Shown: positions 1 to 5,536, counted from the stretch's first letter. The stretch: DNA of 5,536 nt from Lachnospiraceae bacterium (GCA_003520105.1 DOVL01000298.1:1-5536), one strand, 5' to 3'. A program made the numbers and translations. Notes: generated from the sequence alone by a model not told the origin.

Positions 1-29
1 GACCAAATGATCTAAGGATAATGGTGTAA
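1..29 (+). CDS. Possible C-terminal end of an upstream gene (partial)
   Basis: In the frame starting at nt 3 the sequence reads Pro-Asn-Asp-Leu-Arg-Ile-Met-Val and then a TAA at 27-29, three bases before the next ATG at 33. The other two frames are closed by stops within the first 15 bases. A gene ending here would fit the tight same-strand packing of the rest of the window. Eight codons are far too few to identify a product, and an open frame this short can occur by chance, so this is a weak call based on position only. Confidence 0.35.
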
Positions 30-32
30 ACT

Positions 33-878
33 ATGAGTTACAGAAAAGAAAGAAAAAAGAAATTGGCTCTTATATATGTGATCGGCACACTTGTTGTGCT
101 GATCACTGCAGCTATTTTGATAGCGCTTCTTAAATCTGACAAGGAGAAGCTTCGTGATGAAGGAATAGCTGAGTACAAAGCCGGACATTACGAAGAGGCA
201 ATAAAGCTGTTTAAAGAGTCGCTTGATGAAAATCAGCTCTTTTCTGGGAAAATGGATCTGGATACCAGAATGTATCTCGGAACTGCTCAGTTAAAGCTCG
301 GACAATACAGAGAGGCTGAGAAGACCTTTATCAGAGTTCACAAAGATAATGACGGTACTCTGGACGATAACAAGATAAATACATTTCTTGGGATATGTAC
401 AGCCATGCAGGCTTTTGGTTATGCAAAACCTGAAACACTCATCCCTCAATATGAGGATGCTGTAAAGGGTGGAAATTATACTGCGCTTCTTTATCTTGCA
501 GCCTGCTACTATGAAACTGAAGATTATGAACAGATGCTTCAGGCGTATGGCGATTATATAACAAGAGTCGGCATGAATACCTATGTTGCCTACCAGCTTT
601 CGTCATATTATATGAATAACGGTGATTACGAGACAGCTATCGGCTACGTAAATGACGGACTTCAGTCAGGTGATGATCTCTTCATAGATAAGCTTCAGTA
701 CAATCAGGTGGTTTATTACGAGAAAAAGCATGATTTTAATAAGGCATATGAGCTTATGAATGAGCTTTATAAGAATTATGCCGATAATGTAGAGTTTAAG
801 GCGGAATATGATTATCTCTATACAAGAGTAAATATCAATCCCAATCCGGTAAATTCTATTGAGGAAGATGAGGAATAA
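33..878 (+). CDS. Membrane-anchored tetratricopeptide (TPR) repeat protein
   Basis: The 281-residue protein begins with a very basic stretch (residues 4-10, Arg/Lys-rich), followed by one hydrophobic segment at about 11-33. This predicts a single N-terminal membrane anchor with a short cytoplasmic tail and the rest of the protein outside the membrane. The remainder is helical TPR-like sequence. Clear units lie at about 37-70 (with GIAEYKAGHYEEAIKLF), 76-109 (YLGTAQLKLGQYREAEKTF) and 184-217 (SSYYMNNGDYETAIGYV). Weaker units lie near 150-183 and 218-252. TPR arrays usually bind other proteins, so a scaffold or assembly role at the membrane is likely, but no partner can be named. The tail is acidic (EEDEE). 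The nearest good Shine-Dalgarno match, AAGGA at 14-18, sits 14 nt before the ATG, which is long; a weak GGTG at 23-26 is closer. The ATG is preferred because it keeps the basic N-terminus before the membrane segment. The stop lies 5 nt before the methyltransferase start, suggesting co-translation. Confidence 0.88.
   Translation: MSYRKERKKKLALIYVIGTLVVLITAAILIALLKSDKEKLRDEGIAEYKAGHYEEAIKLFKESLDENQLFSGKMDLDTRMYLGTAQLKLGQYREAEKTFIRVHKDNDGTLDDNKINTFLGICTAMQAFGYAKPETLIPQYEDAVKGGNYTALLYLAACYYETEDYEQMLQAYGDYITRVGMNTYVAYQLSSYYMNNGDYETAIGYVNDGLQSGDDLFIDKLQYNQVVYYEKKHDFNKAYELMNELYKNYADNVEFKAEYDYLYTRVNINPNPVNSIEEDEE
861..873 (+). promoter_or_regulatory. Ribosome binding site for the GTG-started methyltransferase, inside the TPR gene
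   Basis: The purine-rich run GAGGAAGATGAGG ends 10 nt before the GTG at 884. No ATG sits in frame near this point, and this site supports GTG as the start. The same bases encode the acidic tail of the TPR protein, so translation of the two genes is probably linked. Confidence 0.6.
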
Positions 879-883
879 GAATA

Positions 884-2281
884 GTGGCTGAGTTACCTAA
901 GGCTTTCGTAAATGAAATGATAAGGATGCTTGGAGAAGAAGAGTTTGAGGAGTATAAGGCCTCTCTCGGTAAAGGATTCCGGCATGCGCTCAGAGTTAAT
1001 ACAAATAAGATCAGTTCTGCTGATCTTATTTCGATATGTCCGGCAAAGCTTACACCTGTCCCGTGGTGCAAGAACGGATTTTATTATGATGAGTCTGAGT
1101 TTCAGGCGTCAAAACATCCGTTTTATTATGCCGGCCTGTATTATCTTCAGGAGCCAAGTGCGATGCTTCCTGCATCGGTTCTTCCGGTTGAAGAGGGTGA
1201 TAAGGTGCTTGATATTTGCGCGGCACCGGGTGGTAAGTCAACCGAGCTTATCCAGCATATTGGCAAAACCGGATTTCTTGTTTCGAATGATATAAGCGCT
1301 TCAAGAGCCAAAGCCTTATTAAAGAATCTTGAGGTTTTTGGTGCAGAGAATCTTCTGATCACCTGCGAGAGCCCTGACAGGCTAAGTGCTGCATTTCCGG
1401 GATATTTTGATAAAATACTTATAGATGCTCCTTGTTCAGGTGAGGGTATGTTCAGAAAGTCATCTTCGATGATAAGCTCATGGAACGAGGACAGACCGAA
1501 GGAGTTTTCGGATATTCAGAGAAGTATTCTCAGGGAGGCTGTTAAAGCCCTTAAACCGGGCGGAATGATACTTTATTCAACCTGTACATTTAATTCTCTG
1601 GAGGATGAGAAGAGCGTTGAATACCTTCTGTCACTCGACAGCAGACTGAAGATAGTTCCGTTTGATACATATGAGGGCTTCGTTCCGGGCAATAATAACT
1701 GGAGCGGAACGGATATCAAAGATATTGACAAGACCATGCATCTCTTTCCACATAAGGTTGAGGGAGAGGGTCACTTTGTATCACTTATTAAGTCCGAGGC
1801 TGAGGATGATGATATAACTTATTCGAATGTACCGGAGCATAGTATAAAAAGAACTAAGCTTACGCATGAAATCACCGACTTTCTTTTGCATATCAGTAAG
1901 AAATATGACAGAGACCGTTTTGAACTATTAGGTGAGAGACTTTTCTATATTCCGGAAGGCTGTCCTGAAGCATCGGGACTTCGCATCCTAAGAAGAGGCC
2001 TTCTCTTCGGTGAACAGAAGAAGAACCGTTTTGAACCAAGTCAGGCTCTGGCGATGACTCTCAAGGCATCTGATTTTGATAATGTTCTTGACCTGAATAC
2101 AGATGATATCAGAGTTACAAAATATTTAAGAGGCGAAACTCTGGAATTATCCGATGACGAAAACAAGGCTTTATCTGATGGATACATATTGATCTGTGTT
2201 AATGGTTTCTCTCTTGGCTTCGGAAAGCTCTCCAAAGGAATAATCAAGAATAAATATCTTCCGGGCTGGAGGATGATGTAG
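884..2281 (+). CDS. rsmF: RsmF-like rRNA cytosine-C5 methyltransferase (NOL1/NOP2/Sun family)
   Basis: This 465-residue protein transfers a methyl group from S-adenosylmethionine to carbon 5 of cytosine in RNA. The family signature is complete. The SAM-binding motif VLDICAAPGGKSTEL is at 108-122, SNDIS at 134-138, the DAPCSGEGMFRK motif at 181-192 contains the first conserved Cys (184), and YSTCTF at 231-236 contains the second (234, the usual nucleophile). The segment MHLFPHKVEGEGHFVS at 285-300 is characteristic of the RsmF (YebU) branch rather than RsmB. The C-terminal region also fits RsmF: RRGLLFGEQKKNRFEPSQAL at 370-389, YLRGETL at 414-420, and a PUA-like end with GFSLGFGKLSKGIIKN (441-456) and a final PGWR. 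E. coli RsmF methylates C1407 of 16S rRNA and the Thermus enzyme modifies several nearby sites; the exact target here is inferred, not shown. The start is GTG, 5 nt after the TPR gene. Length is normal for the family and no key residue is missing. Confidence 0.95.
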   Translation: MAELPKAFVNEMIRMLGEEEFEEYKASLGKGFRHALRVNTNKISSADLISICPAKLTPVPWCKNGFYYDESEFQASKHPFYYAGLYYLQEPSAMLPASVLPVEEGDKVLDICAAPGGKSTELIQHIGKTGFLVSNDISASRAKALLKNLEVFGAENLLITCESPDRLSAAFPGYFDKILIDAPCSGEGMFRKSSSMISSWNEDRPKEFSDIQRSILREAVKALKPGGMILYSTCTFNSLEDEKSVEYLLSLDSRLKIVPFDTYEGFVPGNNNWSGTDIKDIDKTMHLFPHKVEGEGHFVSLIKSEAEDDDITYSNVPEHSIKRTKLTHEITDFLLHISKKYDRDRFELLGERLFYIPEGCPEASGLRILRRGLLFGEQKKNRFEPSQALAMTLKASDFDNVLDLNTDDIRVTKYLRGETLELSDDENKALSDGYILICVNGFSLGFGKLSKGIIKNKYLPGWRMM

Positions 2282-2318
2282 AGTTCCGAGCGATAGAAAG
2301 AGATTTTAGGATATAATT

Positions 2319-3056
2319 ATGAATAATAAATCTGACATAAAAGATAATAATGTCAAGGCGAATAAGAACAAAACGGTAAAAAGCGTAACCAAAAGCAGTG
2401 AGGCAAAGAAAACAAAGCCTTCCAAAGGTGAATATGGTTATGCATCAAGGTATAAGAACAGGAAGATAATACTAACGCTTATATGTTTTTTATGCATAGT
2501 TGTTGATGTGTTGATCGGTCTTATCATGTTTCAGACCAGGGCAACTCTTTTTACGATAGTTGCGTGCGTCATGTCGCTTCCTTTTGCAAAAAATCTGATC
2601 GGTTATATCATGGTTGTAAAGTTTAAACCGCTCACGACTGAACAGTATGAGAAGGTTACACGGATGGGTGAAACCGAAGATGCGCTTATGTGCTATGATA
2701 TATCTATTTCCGATACAGAAAAAATGTATTTCTTCCCTTGCGTAGCCATCTATGGAAATAATGTTATAGGTCTGGCACAGGCTATGAGAGGCGAGTCTAT
2801 TGAAAGCTTTGATCTGAATAAAAAGGCTGCATCCGGCAGAGATATTCATCATATTGAATATATTAAGAAAAATGAGAAGACTCTTGCAATGATAAATGAC
2901 AGCAGCAAGATCAAGGCGAGATGCGTTGCGGTTCTGACTCTCCAGGATATGGAGAAGGAGCTTTATAAGGTGTCATCAAATGTTGAAGAGAAGAGTGATT
3001 CCAGAAGGAAAAATGAGAAGATCCTGAAGGAGAGACTTCTTGAGATGGGTGTATAG
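2319..3056 (+). CDS. Uncharacterised membrane protein with two transmembrane segments and a Lys-rich N-terminus
   Basis: I do not recognise this 245-residue protein. Residues 1-48 are low-complexity and strongly basic, rich in Lys, Asn, Ser and Thr, and probably disordered. Two hydrophobic segments follow at about 50-71 and 76-100, separated by only a few residues (QTRA), which predicts a tight membrane hairpin with both ends in the cytoplasm. Residues 101-245 look like a folded soluble domain of mixed strand and helix, with hydrophobic stretches around 137-153 (YFFPCVAIYGNNVIGLA) and 201-208, and a charged, helical, coiled-coil-prone tail at 209-243. No catalytic motif stands out. The basic N-terminus could bind nucleic acid or lipid head groups, but that is speculation. 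An AGGA at 2308-2311 lies 7 nt before the ATG and supports this start. The gene sits 37 nt after the methyltransferase and 54 nt before the pseudouridine synthase, so it is probably co-transcribed with both. Codon use looks like that of its neighbours, with no sign of recent transfer. Confidence 0.85.
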   Translation: MNNKSDIKDNNVKANKNKTVKSVTKSSEAKKTKPSKGEYGYASRYKNRKIILTLICFLCIVVDVLIGLIMFQTRATLFTIVACVMSLPFAKNLIGYIMVVKFKPLTTEQYEKVTRMGETEDALMCYDISISDTEKMYFFPCVAIYGNNVIGLAQAMRGESIESFDLNKKAASGRDIHHIEYIKKNEKTLAMINDSSKIKARCVAVLTLQDMEKELYKVSSNVEEKSDSRRKNEKILKERLLEMGV

Positions 3057-3095
3057 TCATCCAAAATATTAAGTTGTATTTACTGCATATAATTC

Positions 3096-3102
3096 GAGAG
3101 GG
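3096..3102 (+). promoter_or_regulatory. Ribosome binding site supporting the GTG start of the pseudouridine synthase
   Basis: GAGAGGG lies 8 nt before the GTG at 3111, a good Shine-Dalgarno match at standard spacing. It supports GTG as the start, which also gives a complete S4 domain beginning MKEFVISKND. Confidence 0.7.
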
Positions 3103-3110
3103 TATTCAGA

Positions 3111-4253
3111 GTGAAGGAATTTGTAATAAGTAAAAATGATGAAGGCCAGAAGCTGAAGAAGCTTTGTATGCGTATACTTGACAAGGCTCCGGGATCTTTT
3201 ACTTACAAGATGATACGTAAGAAAAATATTACTCTGAATGATAAGAAGGCCACCGGAGACGAGGTTCTTAATTCGGGCGATATAGTGAAGTTTTATCTGG
3301 CTGATGAAACCTTTACGAAGTTCGCTTCACTGAGTGACGTTAAAACTGACAAAACCGGAGAATCTTTCACAAAGGTCGGAGAATCCTCTGCAAAGACCGA
3401 TGACGGAACGGTTAAAAAAAAGAATGGTCCGACGGATGTTAAGATCAACAAATATAATAACAATAAAGATAATACTAAGAGTCTTTCGGATAAGGATATC
3501 ATCTACATTGATGATGATATATTGATCATCAACAAGGAATATGGTGTTCTGTCTCAGAAGGCTAAGCCGGATGATGTTTCAATAAATGAAATGATGCTTT
3601 CGTATCTCAGTAAAAAAGGGCTGTGGACGGGAAACACTTTCAAACCATCCGTATGTAACAGACTCGACAGAAATACTACCGGCATCATACTTGCCGGAAT
3701 CTCAATCAAAGGTCTTCAGCTGCTAACCGGTGCTGTCAGAGACAGAAAAATAGATAAATACTACAGAACATTCTGTATGGGAAGATTTGATAAGGCCTGC
3801 CGCGTCAGATCATTTCTTCTGAAGGATGAGAAGAATAATATAGTTAAAATACTATCTGAAGAAGAGTTTCGTCTGGCCGGCTCACCTAAGAGCTATAGCC
3901 ATATAGAAACCGAATTCAGACCGGTTTCATATTCAAAGGACGGAAAACTGACTCTTCTTGAGGTAAAACTGATAACAGGAAAATCTCATCAGATCAGAGC
4001 CCAGCTTGCAAAGCTCGGTCATCCGATCATTGGAGACAGAAAATACAGTGGCAGTTTAGCTGATTCCCGAACAAACAGTGGAACACGAACAACCGGCAGA
4101 AAGGCATCAGATACCTACGGCCTCAAAGCCCAGCTCCTCCACGCATACAGAATAAGCTTTCGAGAGGGCTGCGAGAAATACACGGGCAAGGACTTCACAT
4201 GTCCATACCCCGAAGCTTTTAACAAAATAATTACTGATAATTTTGATTTGTAA
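3111..4253 (+). CDS. RluA-family pseudouridine synthase with S4 RNA-binding domain
   Basis: This 380-residue enzyme should convert selected uridines in rRNA or tRNA to pseudouridine. Residues 1-66 form an S4-type RNA-binding domain (SFTYKMIRKKNITLNDKKA at 29-47, then LNSGDIVKFYLADE). The catalytic domain starts near 129 (DIIYIDDDILIINKEYGVLS). The active-site motif is NRLDRNTTG at 183-191 with catalytic Asp186; the usual first residue is His, but Asn occurs here. Further family motifs are TGKSHQIRAQL at 289-299, GHPIIGDRKY at 303-312 and QLLHAYRISF at 341-350. The domain order matches RluC/RluD-type enzymes. The exact target uridine cannot be read from the sequence, so no symbol is given. Two features are odd. 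The linker between S4 and catalytic domain (about 70-127) is long, Lys/Asn/Thr-rich and contains a short tandem repeat. A Ser/Thr/Gly-rich loop at 313-336 is also longer than I would expect. Both are polar and lie outside core motifs, so activity is probably intact. Confidence 0.93.
   Translation: MKEFVISKNDEGQKLKKLCMRILDKAPGSFTYKMIRKKNITLNDKKATGDEVLNSGDIVKFYLADETFTKFASLSDVKTDKTGESFTKVGESSAKTDDGTVKKKNGPTDVKINKYNNNKDNTKSLSDKDIIYIDDDILIINKEYGVLSQKAKPDDVSINEMMLSYLSKKGLWTGNTFKPSVCNRLDRNTTGIILAGISIKGLQLLTGAVRDRKIDKYYRTFCMGRFDKACRVRSFLLKDEKNNIVKILSEEEFRLAGSPKSYSHIETEFRPVSYSKDGKLTLLEVKLITGKSHQIRAQLAKLGHPIIGDRKYSGSLADSRTNSGTRTTGRKASDTYGLKAQLLHAYRISFREGCEKYTGKDFTCPYPEAFNKIITDNFDL
3354..3416 (+). repeat. 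Seven-residue (21-nt) tandem repeat in the pseudouridine synthase linker
   Basis: Residues 82-88 (TGESFTK) and 89-95 (VGESSAK) are adjacent copies of one heptapeptide, and 96-102 (TDDGTVK) is a diverged third. At DNA level CGGAGAATC occurs at 3356-3364 and again at 3377-3385, exactly 21 nt apart. DETFTKF at 65-71 resembles the unit (compare GESFTKV at 83-89), suggesting that the linker grew by duplication of the S4-proximal segment. It is in frame and probably flexible. Confidence 0.6.
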
Positions 4254-4255
4254 TG

Positions 4256-4335
4256 AATTGTGATGTGCATGCAAATATGCCTCTGACGGCGTATTCTTGC
4301 TACAAGGATGAGGTATATTTGCATGTGCATCAATT
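4256..4335 (+). repeat. Long intergenic inverted repeat, predicted stable RNA hairpin upstream of recU
   Basis: Left arm 4261-4283 pairs without interruption with right arm 4310-4332 (23 pairs), extended past a 2-nt bulge (4259-4260) by 4256-4258 with 4333-4335. Three stem pairs are G·U in the + strand RNA (4279/4314, 4267/4326, 4266/4327); the rest are Watson-Crick. Inside the loop a second helix pairs 4293-4299 with 4303-4309 around CTA, also with one G·U (4295/4307), leaving 4284-4292 unpaired. The structure fills most of the 103-nt gap between the pseudouridine synthase stop and the recU start. It is followed by AT-rich sequence but no T-run, so it is not a standard Rho-independent terminator. 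It could be an mRNA-processing or stabilising element, a leader controlling recU-nadE, or a copy of a dispersed palindromic repeat; the sequence alone does not decide. The inverted repeat itself is certain; the function is unknown. Confidence 0.85.
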
Positions 4336-4346
4336 ATAATTATATT

Positions 4347-4352
4347 AAGAGG
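4347..4352 (+). promoter_or_regulatory. Ribosome binding site of recU
   Basis: AAGAGG lies 4 nt before the ATG at 4357, slightly close but usable. It is outside the hairpin stem. The overlapping GAGGCA (4349-4354) is fully complementary to TGCCTC at 4278-4283 in the left arm of the hairpin, so an alternative fold could cover it. Confidence 0.55.
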
Positions 4353-4356
4353 CAAT

Positions 4357-4890
4357 ATGGCTACATGGAATTCCCGTGGACTTCGAGGTTCAACCCTCGA
4401 GGAACTTATTAATTCAACAAACGAATTCTATCGCAAGAAAAAGCTTGCTCTTGTCCAGAAGATACCGACACCGATAACACCTGTTGAGATCGATCCTGAG
4501 ACAAGGAGGATAAGCAAAGCTTATTTTGAGAAGGATTCCACAGTCGATTACATCGGCGTGGTACAGGAGATTCCTGTCTGTTTTGATGCAAAGGAGTGTA
4601 AGACCGAAACCTTTCCTCTGCAGAATATTCATGAGCATCAGTTTGAATTCATGAAGGAATTTGAGGAACAGGGCGGAATATCCTTTATAATCATTCATTT
4701 TACAACGAGAAACGATTTCTATTACATGACCTTCAGAGAACTTAAATCATATTTTGACAGAGTTGATGAAGGACATGCCAAGAATTTTAAATACAGCGAA
4801 CTTGATGATGACTTCTTCCTTAAAGGAGAGGGAGGAGCATTGGTTCATTATCTAAAAGGTATAGAGAGGGATTTGGAAGAAAGGAGTTAA
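4357..4890 (+). CDS. recU: Holliday junction resolvase RecU (compact form)
   Basis: RecU is the Firmicutes endonuclease that cuts four-way DNA junctions during recombinational repair and chromosome segregation. It replaces RuvC in the RuvAB branch-migration system and acts as a metal-dependent dimer on the nucleoid. The 177-residue sequence carries the family pattern in order: NSRGLRGSTLEELIN at 5-19, TNEFY at 21-25, KIPTPI at 35-40, AYFEKDSTVDYIGV at 55-68, CFDAKECK at 75-82, and FPLQNIHEHQFEFMKEFEEQGG at 86-107. Asp64 and Lys79 match the metal/catalytic residues D88 and K103 of the Bacillus subtilis enzyme as I recall it; the Glu101 equivalent is Asp77 here. The protein lacks about 24 N-terminal residues, and the region between PTP and AYF, which includes the junction-binding stalk, is about three residues shorter than in B. 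subtilis. The first Met gives the complete conserved core, so it is probably the true start and not a truncation. The stop is 2 nt before nadE. Confidence 0.94.
   Translation: MATWNSRGLRGSTLEELINSTNEFYRKKKLALVQKIPTPITPVEIDPETRRISKAYFEKDSTVDYIGVVQEIPVCFDAKECKTETFPLQNIHEHQFEFMKEFEEQGGISFIIIHFTTRNDFYYMTFRELKSYFDRVDEGHAKNFKYSELDDDFFLKGEGGALVHYLKGIERDLEERS
4881..4886 (+). promoter_or_regulatory. Ribosome binding site of nadE, overlapping the end of recU
   Basis: AAGGAG sits 6 nt before the ATG at 4893, a strong and ideally spaced site. It lies within the last codons of recU, so nadE is probably translated from the same message. Confidence 0.75.
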
Positions 4891-4892
4891 TT

Positions 4893-5536
4893 ATGCATGA
4901 TTTTTACAGAGTAAGTACTGCAGTACCTGATGTCAGTGTAGGTGATGTAAATTATAATTATGACAGAATTATCGAGAAGATTGAAAAGGCTGAGAGATAC
5001 GAGTCTCAGATAATAGCTTTCCCTGAGATGGCTATTACCGGATATAGTTGCCAGGATCTGTTTTTCCAGAACAGTCTGCTTAAGAAGTCCAACGAGGCTA
5101 TTAAGAATCTTGTGGCTTATTCAGAGAGAGTGAGACAGGTAATTATTGTCGGTGCTCCTTTCAAATATGACAACAGATTATATAATGCTGCTTATGTTAT
5201 TTTTGGTGGCTGCCTCTGTGGCATCACTCTGAAGACTTATCTTCCAAATTATGCAGAATTCTACGAGAAGAGATGGTTTGATTCGGCAACCGATCTTCCG
5301 GACAAATATAGTGTGGTTGATTTCAATGGTGAGAGTGTTCAGGTCGGAAATAACATAATCTATGATCTTAACGGTCTTAAGTTTGCCGTTGAAATCTGCG
5401 AAGACCTCTGGGCACCTGTCAGTCCGGGAACACTTTATTCACTTGCAGGAGCTGAGCTTATCATTAATATTTCAGCCAGCAACGAGCTTATTTCCAAGAG
5501 AGATCACAGAAAGAATCTCATCATAGAGACTTCTGC
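4893..5536 (+). CDS. nadE: Glutamine-dependent NAD+ synthetase, N-terminal glutaminase domain (partial, runs off the window)
   Basis: NadE makes NAD+ from deamido-NAD+ (nicotinate adenine dinucleotide) with ATP, taking ammonia from glutamine; this is the last cytosolic step of NAD biosynthesis. Only the first 214 residues are present, covering most of the nitrilase-fold (CN-hydrolase) domain that releases ammonia. The catalytic triad is intact: Glu45 in FPEMAITGYS (43-52), Lys114 in LKTYLPNY (113-120) and Cys169 in EICEDLW (167-173). Other supporting signs are QDLFFQ at 54-59, GAPF at 87-90 with YNAA at 97-100, and NISASNE at 192-198. The layout matches the long two-domain type (about 640-680 residues, as in Mycobacterium tuberculosis), not the short ammonia-only type; the synthetase domain must lie beyond the window. 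The ATG at 4893 is fixed by the Shine-Dalgarno site and begins 2 nt after recU. The frame stays open to the last base, and nothing appears damaged. Confidence 0.95.
   Translation, partial: MHDFYRVSTAVPDVSVGDVNYNYDRIIEKIEKAERYESQIIAFPEMAITGYSCQDLFFQNSLLKKSNEAIKNLVAYSERVRQVIIVGAPFKYDNRLYNAAYVIFGGCLCGITLKTYLPNYAEFYEKRWFDSATDLPDKYSVVDFNGESVQVGNNIIYDLNGLKFAVEICEDLWAPVSPGTLYSLAGAELIINISASNELISKRDHRKNLIIETS

Noticed and set aside
930..1295. 121-codon open frame on the + strand inside the methyltransferase gene
   Set aside because: It is an alternative frame of a gene with complete family motifs; its product has no recognisable domain.
2490..2852. 120-codon minus-strand open frame opposite the two-TM protein gene
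   Set aside because: The + strand frame has a ribosome binding site, a coherent membrane topology and operon spacing; the minus frame reads as a shadow.
3088..3093. TATAAT upstream of the pseudouridine synthase as a promoter -10 box
   Set aside because: No -35-like hexamer lies 16-18 nt upstream (AATATT at 3065-3070), and transcription starting about 7 nt downstream would fall inside the Shine-Dalgarno site at 3096-3102.
4256..4340. Rho-independent terminator after the pseudouridine synthase
   Set aside because: The stem is far longer and more AT-rich than usual and is followed by mixed A/T sequence with no run of T. A terminator role cannot be excluded but is not supported.
4319..4346. Promoter for recU from TTGCAT (4319-4324) with TATAAT (4335-4340) or TATATT (4341-4346)
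   Set aside because: The first pair has a spacer of only 10 nt. The second has a 16-nt spacer but would start the message at or after the ribosome binding site. The TTGCAT is also part of the hairpin arm.
4107..4355. Minus-strand open frames of 72-82 codons across the 3' end of the pseudouridine synthase and the hairpin
   Set aside because: They overlap a well-supported gene and the inverted repeat, resemble no family I know, and have no context supporting translation.
4254..4356. Known riboswitch, T-box or tRNA gene in the recU leader
   Set aside because: No cloverleaf, T-box sequence or recognisable ligand-binding core is present; the gap is almost entirely one simple hairpin.

Overview
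The window looks like a stretch of chromosome from an anaerobic Firmicute of the Lachnospiraceae (Butyrivibrio/Roseburia/Lachnospira-like). The reasons are a low-to-moderate GC content (roughly 40% by eye), Gram-positive housekeeping proteins, a Firmicutes-type Holliday junction resolvase (RecU), an RsmF-type rRNA methyltransferase with its full C-terminal region, and tight same-strand gene packing with purine-rich Shine-Dalgarno sites. Placement below class level is inference from protein style, not from a database comparison. All supported genes lie on the + strand.

Layout: (1) nt 1-29, a possible last few codons of an upstream gene; (2) 33-878, a membrane-anchored TPR protein; (3) 884-2281, an RsmF/NOL1-NOP2-Sun family RNA cytosine-C5 methyltransferase starting at GTG; (4) 2319-3056, an unrecognised protein with a Lys-rich N-terminus and two membrane segments; (5) 3111-4253, an RluA-family pseudouridine synthase with an S4 domain and an unusually long repeat-bearing linker; (6) 4254-4356, an intergenic gap filled by an 80-nt inverted repeat that would fold as a very stable RNA hairpin; (7) 4357-4890, a compact RecU; (8) 4893 to the window end, the N-terminal glutaminase half of a glutamine-dependent NAD+ synthetase (NadE), cut by the window edge.

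Functionally, the first block combines two RNA-modification enzymes with two membrane proteins of unknown role. Spacings of 4-54 nt and no convincing internal promoter suggest one transcript. The second block (recU-nadE, 2 nt apart) is translationally close-coupled and is separated from the first by the hairpin.

Most of the window is ordinary housekeeping sequence and I see no mobile element, CRISPR array, defence system or RNA gene of a known class. The signal that the genes do not explain is the hairpin at 4256-4335. It has 23 uninterrupted pairs, and all of its non-Watson-Crick pairs are G·U when read as + strand RNA. The 245-aa membrane protein between the two RNA-modification genes is the least understood coding sequence.
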